Source of the DNA: Candidatus Enterococcus huntleyi
GTDB lineage: Bacteria; Bacillota; Bacilli; Lactobacillales; Enterococcaceae
Length of the DNA stretch: 64,000 nucleotides
Assembly (NCBI RefSeq): GCF_009933175.1
Contig: NZ_MAEJ01000016.1
Coordinates: forward strand, 1 to 64,000
Direction of reading: 5' to 3'
In this document: positions 8,533 through 15,804 of the stretch, one piece after another
Position numbering within the stretch: position 1 is the stretch's first letter
How the letters are laid out: each line of letters opens with the position of its first letter
Notes under the pieces: generated by a model
What the model saw: the letters and a program-made list of their open reading frames with translations, nothing else
The model's database searches: none
Told to the model about the DNA's origin: nothing
Translations under genes and position numbers: made by a program

Positions 8533-9387
8533 ATGAAATTCACAATTACTTTACCGGAAAATCACGCACCTACAACTATCCGCGATCTCTTAGAAACAGA
8601 ATGGCTAGTGCCTAGAAAGGTTCGTCACTTTTTGCGTATGAGGAAAAATGTTTGGCTCAACGGGGAAGTCGCACTCTTTCATCAAGAAGTCGTCCCTGGC
8701 GATAGCTTAACGCTAGTTTTGGAAGAGGATGATTATACCTATCAAGAGGTGATTCACGGTGATAAAACATTAGTCACACCCTTATATGAAGACGAGCATC
8801 TACTAATCGTCAATAAACCCGCTGGGATGAAGACGCATCCCAATGCACCTGACGAATCGGATACTTTATTGAATCATTTAGCAGCTTATCTTTCAGAACA
8901 AAATCAACGTCCTTATGTCGTCCATCGACTCGATAAAGAAACTAGCGGCGCGATTCTTTTTGCCAAAAACCCATTAGTCCTACCGATTCTTGGTCGCATG
9001 TTAGAACAGAAACAAATTGGCCGTCGCTATCAAGCGATTGTTCATGGAAGACTAGACAAAAATCTGACTATTAACAAAAAAATCGGCCGTGACCGCCATG
9101 ATCGCCGCAAACGAGTCATCGATGAACGCAACGGACAACAGGCTGTCACACATGTCACGAGCCACGAAGTCCTAGGCAAGCAAACTGAAATCTATTGTGT
9201 GCTAGATACTGGCCGAACCCACCAAATTCGAGTTCATCTCGCAAGTATCGGTCACCCACTCGTCGGTGATCCGCTCTATCAAAAGAAATCCGCTGCTCGT
9301 TTGATGCTTCATGCGATTGAACTGAACATGACACATCCATTTACACAAGAAGAAATTAGCGTCACAGCCGCACCAGGACTTTGGTAG
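8533..9387 (+). CDS. RluA-family pseudouridine synthase (RluD-like)
   Basis: Isomerises uridine to pseudouridine in ribosomal RNA. It has an S4-like N-terminal region (residues 1-75) and a catalytic domain containing the RluA-family motif HRLDKETSGAILFAKN with the catalytic Asp, followed by GRTHQIRVHLASIGHPLVGDPLY. Its 284 residues are usual for Firmicutes RluD/YjbO-type paralogs. RBS AAAGGAG lies 6 bases before the ATG at 8533. The exact target uridine cannot be told from sequence, so no symbol is given. Confidence 0.92.
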   Translation: MKFTITLPENHAPTTIRDLLETEWLVPRKVRHFLRMRKNVWLNGEVALFHQEVVPGDSLTLVLEEDDYTYQEVIHGDKTLVTPLYEDEHLLIVNKPAGMKTHPNAPDESDTLLNHLAAYLSEQNQRPYVVHRLDKETSGAILFAKNPLVLPILGRMLEQKQIGRRYQAIVHGRLDKNLTINKKIGRDRHDRRKRVIDERNGQQAVTHVTSHEVLGKQTEIYCVLDTGRTHQIRVHLASIGHPLVGDPLYQKKSAARLMLHAIELNMTHPFTQEEISVTAAPGLW

Positions 9388-9461
9388 ACTGGCATCCTTA
9401 GCTAATAAAAAAATATTGTGCCCTATGTATGCACAATCATATCTACTGATTTTAAACTATT

Positions 9462-9503
9462 AAAAAAGCTGATTTTCCATTGGATTGGAAAATCAGCTTT
9501 TTT
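9462..9503 (+). terminator. Rho-independent terminator after the pseudouridine synthase
   Basis: Perfect 18-base arms, 9462-9479 (starting AAAAAAGCTGATTTTCCA) and 9486-9503, with a 6-base loop and a T-run. Confidence 0.9.
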
Positions 9504-9549
9504 TTGATAAACGGAAATTTCGTCTTATTAGCTAACGCTGTTTTAGGAA

Positions 9550-9735
9550 ATGAAATGTTCCATTTCTTTTATCAGCAACGCATAACATTCCACTAAATGT
9601 TCCTACAAAAGCGGAACTGGCAAGCTATGGTCATGTAAGGGAGTGAAATGGGACATTTCACAACTATTGCCCTACGCATACCATTCCACTACTACGATAC
9701 TTGGTAAGTGGAACTGGCATCTTGAAGCTGACCAC
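9550..9735. repeat. Two degenerate tandem units of about 95 bases
   Basis: A unit beginning GAAATGTTCCATTTC near 9550 and a second beginning GAAATGGGACATTTC near 9648 share the same order of words: a small palindrome, then CGCATA(A/C)CATTCCACTA, then (G)CGGAACTGGCA or AGTGGAACTGGCA. Each unit could fold, since TTCCACT pairs with AGTGGAA. It lies between a terminator and the 3' end of the ROK gene and carries no open frame. Function unknown. Confidence 0.5.
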
Positions 9736-9753
9736 TCCTGTCACGACCTTTTT

Positions 9754-10614
9754 TTATTTAACTAAATTCTCAGCTAATAGTGTACAGCCTAGAATGCCAC
9801 TCTTATTTGGTAAGCCCCAAGTCACAATGTATTCGTCTAATGGCGGTGTGACTACATAGCCGGCCATTTCTCGCTCAAAGGCTTTGCGGATTTTTTCAAC
9901 AAGGTGTTGTTGATTCATCACGCCGCCACCTAAAATAATTTTTTCAGGGGCTAAAGTTAGCGTATAAGTCATTAATGCTTGGGCAATATAATCTGCTTCG
10001 ATTTCCCAAACTGGATCATTTTCTGATAAATATTGGCCTTTTGTTCCTGTCCGTTTTTCTAAAGAAGGTCCGGCAGCTAAGCCTTCTAAGCAATCTTTAT
10101 GGAATGGACAAGTTCCTTCATAGCTATCTTCTGGGTTACGTTTGACGCGGATATGCCCCATCTCTGGATGCGCAATGCCTTGATAAACATCGCCATTAAT
10201 CACAACACCCGCACCAATACCTGTTCCAACAGTCAAATAGATACAGCTTGATTTGCCTTTAGCTGCGCCCATTTTCAACTCGCCATAGGCAGCTGCGTTG
10301 ACGTCTGTCGTCCAAGCCATCGGAATATCGTAACGTTCTTTTAAAGCGGGCAAGAATGGATAATTCGCCCAACCTTTTTTCGGTGTTGCTAGCACATAAC
10401 CATAAGTCTCAGACTGTGTTTGGATATCGATGGGTCCAAATGAGCCAACGCCCATCGCCGCTAATGTAAATTGATCAAAAAATGCAAACACTTTTTCTAA
10501 CGTTTCTTCTGGTTGTGTCGTAGGTATACTCACTTGTTCAAGAATATTTTGGTTCTCATCGGCCACGGCACAGACAAATTTTGTTCCGCCAGCTTCAATT
10601 CCTCCGTATAACAT
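9754..10614 (-). CDS. ROK-family sugar kinase (fructokinase-like)
   Basis: ATP-dependent sugar kinase. The N-terminal phosphate loop is GGIEAGGTKFVCAV, the ROK block is GVGSFGPID, the active site lies in TDVNAAAYGE, and a zinc-binding cluster lies in EMGHIRVKRNPEDSYEGTCPFHKDCLEGLAAG (histidine and cysteines). At 286 residues it matches Firmicutes ScrK/YdhR fructokinases. In this operon, directly after two mannosidases, it most plausibly phosphorylates the mannose (or fructose) released in the cytoplasm, as does the ROK gene in the pneumococcal N-glycan locus. The gap to GH38 is 17 bases. Confidence 0.85.
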   Translation of the reverse strand: MLYGGIEAGGTKFVCAVADENQNILEQVSIPTTQPEETLEKVFAFFDQFTLAAMGVGSFGPIDIQTQSETYGYVLATPKKGWANYPFLPALKERYDIPMAWTTDVNAAAYGELKMGAAKGKSSCIYLTVGTGIGAGVVINGDVYQGIAHPEMGHIRVKRNPEDSYEGTCPFHKDCLEGLAAGPSLEKRTGTKGQYLSENDPVWEIEADYIAQALMTYTLTLAPEKIILGGGVMNQQHLVEKIRKAFEREMAGYVVTPPLDEYIVTWGLPNKSGILGCTLLAENLVK

Positions 10615-10631
10615 ATCAGCTTTCCCTCTTT

Positions 10632-13310
10632 CTAAAACTTCATTGTGCGAATTTCATAAGGATCGATTGTTTCTACAACGGGCTCATCAAGTGGTTCTTC
10701 TAATAAATTCAGCAGTTTTGTTGGCACGGCTGCCTGCTTTTCTATCCGTAGAGGTTCTTTCTTATCTGATAAATTGAATCCTCGAACGATTAACTCATTG
10801 GTTTCACGATTTCTTTTGACTGCTGTTGTACCAAATGTTGCGCCTTCAATCGTCAAATAGTCATTTGCACTATTTAGTGTACCCGATTGTGGTTTTACTT
10901 GCAATGTCACGGCAGGAACTTGTGCACTATAGGCATCAAGATAAGTTTGATAGCGAGTTTCTGGTGCACCATGTACCTCAATGCCATAGTGGAAAGTGAA
11001 TTCTCCTAAACATTGTGCTTCAGGTGTTGGGAAATAGCCCCAATCGCCTAGTTCGCCCACAGAACGTAGTAAGGTTACAGCAATCGTTTGACCCGCGACA
11101 ATTTCATATTCATTCAAGCCAAAATTAGAAACAGTTAGACCCCAATTGTCGTCATGTAAATTAGCAAACGCATGCTGATGTTGCGGATTCGTCGGATTTT
11201 CCCAGCTAGCTGATACTTGATTAGGACGCGTCACGACTTCATAAATACTATCTGCTTCATGTGTTTGGGCGATAATATCGGTTGGGAATAAGACCCGTAA
11301 ACGATGATCTTTCATTTGATTATTGATTTTTGTCTCGAAGGCCACTCGTTTGCTGCCTTTTTTGACAGTAATTAGTGTTTCAATCACCAATGGCGCAAGT
11401 TCTTTTGAACGACCTGCCTTACGATAGCGGAAATCAATCACAGCTTGTTGCTCTTGGCTTAATAATTCATCGGCGCTGACAGGAATCATCAAGGATTGTA
11501 CCAATTTTACGACCGCTTGCTCTGCTGAATTTTTAACAACTGAGTAAGTTGCTTGACCTTCAGAAGATAGAATCGCTTGGTCACCTTCTGGTTTTTTGAA
11601 GATATATTCGTTGGCAATATCACCGACATCTTCAAAGACTAACAAATCAGAAACTTCTTTCTGCGTTGCCTTATCTAAGAGCGTCAAGCTGCCATTGTCG
11701 GCAATTGTTACTTTGATGGCTTCATTTTCAATCACGCGGCCATTTTCTGTGGCTAAGCCTGGTGTAGCTACATCAGCTTGGCCTTCGACAATCGCAAATG
11801 TTTCCCAAGAAAAGGCTGGCATCTCAGCCATGTGTAATTCCACCGTGATATATTTTTCCATGTAAGGAATCCGGAAACGATCTTTTGGCAAGTCATAATC
11901 AAAGCGCACCGCTTCTTCACTAATTGTTGCCGGCATTTCGTTGCCATTTTTATCGATTACTTTATACGATTTTTTTGGTTGTTGCTTCAATTCATCCCAT
12001 AATTTACTTGGGTAGCCTTCACTGAAGGTTTTTCTTTCTAGTTCAATCTCAACAGAAACGATTTCTGTTTTCTTATAGCCCGTCGTATTAAAGACGACAA
12101 ATGGTTGGCTCGTTTCAGGAAAAGCTGAGGTATCTAGCGCTTCGCCGATTACACGCAAGGCTTCTTCTTCAACGTATTTACCGACTTCATAAGATTTTTC
12201 AAAACGAGGCATCATTTCCCGATGCACTTCATCAACAGAACAGCCACAAATACTATCGTGCGGATGATTTTGCATCAAGGTTTTCCACGCATAAGTCAAC
12301 TCATCATGAGGATAACTACCGCTAATCTCATACGCCATACTAGCTAACGGTTCAGCCACATTTTCTAGCTGACGTTGCACCTTAGTATTCCATTGTTTTA
12401 GATACACGCGAGCAGACGCGGTATTGGCTAGCGTAAACCAGCCATCCGTTTCTTGGCTAGTTAATTCGCCATGAACCGTACCTAAATCTTCTGGCAAATC
12501 ATTTTTCACCGCTTCAATATAGTCAGTAAAGTTCGAATGAATAAACTCATAGTCAGGGAACAATTCGTTCGCTAGAGCAATCGCTTGGGTGACATTTTTT
12601 TGAACCGGTTGGTGATCGACGCCATTCATCATTAGGTAATGGTTGGTAGAGCCAAATTTTTCAACATCCGCCAATTTTTGTTTCCAAAAAGCCAGTGCCG
12701 CTTCTTTTTCAGCCGGAATTTCATTCCCATTACTGTACCAGTTAGCAAATAGCAAGCCAAAGATTTCGCTGTTATCTGGCCCTTGCCACCACATCTCAGA
12801 ATATTGAGAAGTATAGCTTTCGGCTTCCAAGACTTCATTGTCAAAGCCAATCGGTTTCACACCACGTCCGAAAGCAGCCGTCTCTAAGCCAGCTTTTTTC
12901 ATCATCTGCGGCGTTTGGCCCATATTCCCAAACGTATCCGGGAAATAGCCTAACATCACTGGTGTGCCCCATTTTTTACTATCTTCCATGCCAATCAACA
13001 TATTCCGCACATTCGATTCTGAGCTGATTAAGAAGTCATCTTGTAAAATATAGAACGGACCAATTCTAAGTTTCCCTGCATCAATGGCTTGTTGCACTTC
13101 CCCACGACGCTCAGGACGAACCTGTAAATAATCATCTAAAATAATCGTTTGCCCATCCAAATGAAAACTATTAAAATTCGGATCTGTCTTGAACAAATCA
13201 AGCAAATCATCCATTAATTCAATTAAACGCATATGATGTTGTTCGTAAGGTAGATACCATTCGCGATCCCAATGACTATGAGATACAATATAGACTTTTT
13301 TCTTCATCAC
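10632..13310 (-). CDS. GH38 alpha-mannosidase
   Basis: Zinc-dependent retaining alpha-mannosidase of 892 residues, without signal peptide, so cytoplasmic. The N-terminal catalytic domain opens with VSHSHWDREW (metal ligands) and carries the nucleophile motif GYFPDTFGNMGQ. The HDSICGCSVDEVHREM block supplies another metal-binding histidine. The C-terminal part is the usual beta-sandwich. It resembles streptococcal GH38 enzymes acting on alpha-1,3-mannose of N-glycan cores, and E. coli MngB. It is the middle gene of the GH125-GH38-ROK operon. MngB-type use on 2-O-mannosyl-glycerate is less likely because GH125 and GH92 flank it. Confidence 0.92.
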   Translation of the reverse strand: MMKKKVYIVSHSHWDREWYLPYEQHHMRLIELMDDLLDLFKTDPNFNSFHLDGQTIILDDYLQVRPERRGEVQQAIDAGKLRIGPFYILQDDFLISSESNVRNMLIGMEDSKKWGTPVMLGYFPDTFGNMGQTPQMMKKAGLETAAFGRGVKPIGFDNEVLEAESYTSQYSEMWWQGPDNSEIFGLLFANWYSNGNEIPAEKEAALAFWKQKLADVEKFGSTNHYLMMNGVDHQPVQKNVTQAIALANELFPDYEFIHSNFTDYIEAVKNDLPEDLGTVHGELTSQETDGWFTLANTASARVYLKQWNTKVQRQLENVAEPLASMAYEISGSYPHDELTYAWKTLMQNHPHDSICGCSVDEVHREMMPRFEKSYEVGKYVEEEALRVIGEALDTSAFPETSQPFVVFNTTGYKKTEIVSVEIELERKTFSEGYPSKLWDELKQQPKKSYKVIDKNGNEMPATISEEAVRFDYDLPKDRFRIPYMEKYITVELHMAEMPAFSWETFAIVEGQADVATPGLATENGRVIENEAIKVTIADNGSLTLLDKATQKEVSDLLVFEDVGDIANEYIFKKPEGDQAILSSEGQATYSVVKNSAEQAVVKLVQSLMIPVSADELLSQEQQAVIDFRYRKAGRSKELAPLVIETLITVKKGSKRVAFETKINNQMKDHRLRVLFPTDIIAQTHEADSIYEVVTRPNQVSASWENPTNPQHQHAFANLHDDNWGLTVSNFGLNEYEIVAGQTIAVTLLRSVGELGDWGYFPTPEAQCLGEFTFHYGIEVHGAPETRYQTYLDAYSAQVPAVTLQVKPQSGTLNSANDYLTIEGATFGTTAVKRNRETNELIVRGFNLSDKKEPLRIEKQAAVPTKLLNLLEEPLDEPVVETIDPYEIRTMKF

Positions 13311-13319
13311 TATTCTCCT

Positions 13320-14615
13320 CTATTTTTCCACTCGAATATCAAAATAATCCATGACTAATTCACAAAACATCATGTTCGCCCACGAGAACCATTCTCTCGT
13401 ATACTGATTCGGGTCGTTGACATCAAAGCCTTCATGCATCAAATGAGTACCTGCATCGTTCGCCACTAATAAATCAAGAATCCGTTTCTTCTCTGATTTA
13501 TCTTCCGTCGTCATACCTTCCATCGCTAAGGCAATCGGCCAAACATAGTTTTCTGGTGTATGTGAGCTACCAATCCCTTTGGCAAATTTGCCTTCATAGA
13601 AATAAGGATTTTCTTTACTTAATAACGTTTTTCTTGTGCGTAAATAACGCGCATCCTGGGTTGTACCATAGCCTAAGTAAGGTGCTGAGATCAGGTTAGG
13701 AACATTGCTATCATCCATGACCGTCGCATTTCCTTGACCATCTACTTCATAAGCAAAGACATCTTCGCCCGCTTGGTTCGTCGTGCGACCATGCGCCTCA
13801 ATCCCTGCTTGAATTTCTTCACGTAATGCTTTGGCAGACTGCACAATTTCAGTATTATCTAACACTTCCGCGAAAATTTCTTCGATATAACCTAGAACAA
13901 CCGTCGCAAACATATTCGATGGCACCAGATAACCATATGCACAAGCATCATCACTTGGACGGAAGCCTGACCAAGTCATGCCAGTTGGCACCACTTTGGC
14001 GCCATGACCTTCATTAATCAAGGTATCTTCCTTGCGCCATGTGTCACGTTCAAAATTATAAGGTGACTGATCATGGTCTTGTTCCACTTTGAAGACAGTC
14101 AAAATTTTCTTCACGCCTTCAATAAAGTCTTCATTAAATTGATCCGTGCGACCGGTATTTTTATAAAGTAGATACGCTAATTGAACTGGATAACATAACG
14201 AGTCAATCTCATATTTACGTTCCCAAATCCAGTCATTCATAATTGTTTTATCAGTTTGATGTCCAGCGCCATTCGCTTCTTCGTTAAAAGCATTAGCATA
14301 AGGATCGATATTAATATAGTAAAATTGTTTTTTGACAAGTCCGCTAATCATCGCAGCCAAATCTTCATCTTCTTTTGCGACGACCAAATACGGTCTCACT
14401 TGGGCTGTTGAATCTCGCAGCCACATCGCTGGAATATCGCCAGTCAATAAGAAAGTTGTGCCATCTTCATGACGTTTCACTGTTGTTAATAAAGTATTTG
14501 CAAACGCTGCGTTAAAGTTTTCTGCCCAATCAGCATGTTCCTCGCCGCAACGTTGAGTAATCTCTTCCATAAATTCTTTCACTGATGTTGGTATCTCTTT
14601 ATAAGCCATTTCCAT
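13320..14615 (-). CDS. GH125 exo-alpha-1,6-mannosidase
   Basis: Metal-independent inverting exo-alpha-1,6-mannosidase family; 431 residues, as usual, without signal peptide. Recognisable blocks are LTGDIPAMWLRDSTAQVRPY, MNDWIWERKYEIDSLCYPVQ, TGMTWSGFRPSDDAC and the C-terminal GFDVNDPNQYTREWFSWANMMF. It is the first gene of the mannosidase operon. Its start lies about 31 bases downstream of a predicted transcription start, with a palindromic operator in between. With GH92 (alpha-1,2) and GH38 (alpha-1,3) it would complete cytoplasmic trimming of high-mannose oligosaccharides. Confidence 0.92.
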   Translation of the reverse strand: MEMAYKEIPTSVKEFMEEITQRCGEEHADWAENFNAAFANTLLTTVKRHEDGTTFLLTGDIPAMWLRDSTAQVRPYLVVAKEDEDLAAMISGLVKKQFYYINIDPYANAFNEEANGAGHQTDKTIMNDWIWERKYEIDSLCYPVQLAYLLYKNTGRTDQFNEDFIEGVKKILTVFKVEQDHDQSPYNFERDTWRKEDTLINEGHGAKVVPTGMTWSGFRPSDDACAYGYLVPSNMFATVVLGYIEEIFAEVLDNTEIVQSAKALREEIQAGIEAHGRTTNQAGEDVFAYEVDGQGNATVMDDSNVPNLISAPYLGYGTTQDARYLRTRKTLLSKENPYFYEGKFAKGIGSSHTPENYVWPIALAMEGMTTEDKSEKKRILDLLVANDAGTHLMHEGFDVNDPNQYTREWFSWANMMFCELVMDYFDIRVEK

Positions 14616-14630
14616 CTCTCCACTCTAAGT

Positions 14631-14640
14631 TGATATATCA
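14631..14640. promoter_or_regulatory. Palindromic operator O1 (GH125 side)
   Basis: Perfect palindrome TGATATATCA just downstream of the predicted start of transcription of the GH125-GH38-ROK operon. The identical word occurs at 14740-14749. Binding by the adjacent GntR-LacI regulator is inferred from position and symmetry. Confidence 0.65.
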
Positions 14641-14652
14641 TTTCTAACACAA

Positions 14653-14681
14653 AGTATAATCCAACTATGCCATCTTGTCTA
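14653..14681 (-). promoter_or_regulatory. Promoter of the GH125-GH38-ROK operon
   Basis: Minus-strand TAGACA (14676-14681) and TATACT (14653-14658) are exactly 17 bases apart. The first transcribed base would fall near 14646. Confidence 0.6.
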
Positions 14682-14689
14682 CGCTTTCT
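14676..14689. promoter_or_regulatory. cre-like CcpA site over the -35 box
   Basis: Minus strand AGAAAGCGTAGACA agrees with the cre consensus TGWAANCGNTNWCA at 12 of 14 positions and overlaps the -35 hexamer, a position suited to glucose repression. Confidence 0.5.
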
Positions 14690-14739
14690 TTTTATTTTTT
14701 TAGATTTACTTTTTATTTATTTGTGATACTATGAAAATA

Positions 14740-14749
14740 TGATATATCA
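14740..14749. promoter_or_regulatory. Palindromic operator O2 (regulator side)
   Basis: Second copy of TGATATATCA, ending 19 bases before the regulator's start codon and just after an extended -10-like TGTGATACT (14722-14730). This suits autorepression. Confidence 0.65.
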
Positions 14750-14768
14750 ATAAGAAGAGGTGAATAAT

Positions 14769-15803
14769 TTGAGTCAGCCTTTATATAAAAAAATTATGTC
14801 TGATCTACAACAAGCTATTCAGACTGGTGAGCTAGCGATAGATAGTCAACTGCCTACCGAAAAAGAACTGTCTGAAACCTATGGCGTCAGTCGAATTACA
14901 TCAAAAAGAGCCCTAACTGAACTTGAGCAAGCCGGCTTAATTTATCGGATTCAAGGGCGCGGTAGCTTTGTCAAAGAGCCCGTGCATACGCCAAAAACCA
15001 CCGCCTCACGGATTTTATTTTTATTGCCTTTTGTCAATGACTTATCCGTCGGAAATTTTACAGAAGGTTTAAACCCTGTGATGTCTGAGAAAAATATTGA
15101 AGTCATGATGGCCAGTTTATTTTTCTTAAGCGGCAAAACCGCCAAAGAAATCGCTGCAGAATTTGATGGCATGATCTACTATGCCCATAGCACTGAACAA
15201 TATTTGGATATCCTATTTGAGCTGTCACTCTTGCAATTCCCAGTAATTATTTTAGATAAAAAAATCTATGATTTGCCGTTCCCAACCGTGCTTTCAGATA
15301 ACTTTGAAGGCGGCAGCTTGGCAACCACTCGTCTAATTGACGACGGACACAAGAGAATTGCTTACCTCTTTGGTGGCGAGATTCATCCACAATCTGCGCG
15401 TCAACGGTATTTAGGTTATATTGATAGCTTGTCAAAAGCCAATCTCGACTTTCATACGCAGCTCGATGAGCTATTACTCATCGATTCCAATTTATCTATT
15501 TATCTAGAAACCAATGAAATCACGGGACTCGTTTGTGAAAATGACCTAGTCGCTATCCAAGCAATGCGCGTCTTGCGTCAGGCTGGCAAAGAAGTTCCAG
15601 CTAGCTTTTCAGTGATCGGCTTTGATGATATTCAAGCAGCTGCTTTAGTCGATCCTCCGCTCACCACGATCGCTCAGGATTTTAAAAAATTAGGTGAAAT
15701 TGCAGGTACCCTATTATTAGAATGGATTGAATCTGGGACACGCCCCTCTGACCAAAAAGTTCCGGTTCGCTATATAAAACGTCAATCGACAAAGGAGATT
15801 TGA
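14769..15803 (+). CDS. GntR-LacI hybrid (AraR-type) regulator of the mannosidase locus
   Basis: Transcription factor with an N-terminal GntR winged helix (about residues 3-70, QLPTEKELSETYGVSRITSKRALTEL read in parts) and a C-terminal LacI-type sugar-sensing domain (SVIGFDDIQAAALVDPPLTT near the end). The architecture is that of AraR. The TTG at 14769 is preferred as start, because AGAGGTGA sits 5 bases before it and the protein then begins MSQPLYKKI as GntR proteins do. An in-frame GTG at 14760 overlaps that Shine-Dalgarno. It is divergent from GH125 and co-directional with GH92 (one base between stop and next start), so it probably represses both arms until a mannoside is present. Confidence 0.9.
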   Translation: MSQPLYKKIMSDLQQAIQTGELAIDSQLPTEKELSETYGVSRITSKRALTELEQAGLIYRIQGRGSFVKEPVHTPKTTASRILFLLPFVNDLSVGNFTEGLNPVMSEKNIEVMMASLFFLSGKTAKEIAAEFDGMIYYAHSTEQYLDILFELSLLQFPVIILDKKIYDLPFPTVLSDNFEGGSLATTRLIDDGHKRIAYLFGGEIHPQSARQRYLGYIDSLSKANLDFHTQLDELLLIDSNLSIYLETNEITGLVCENDLVAIQAMRVLRQAGKEVPASFSVIGFDDIQAAALVDPPLTTIAQDFKKLGEIAGTLLLEWIESGTRPSDQKVPVRYIKRQSTKEI

Positions 15804-15804
15804 A

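Noticed and set aside
9414-9436. ATTGTGC...GCACAAT small hairpin after the pseudouridine synthase
   Set aside because: Short, followed by no T-run and soon followed by a much better terminator at 9462-9503.
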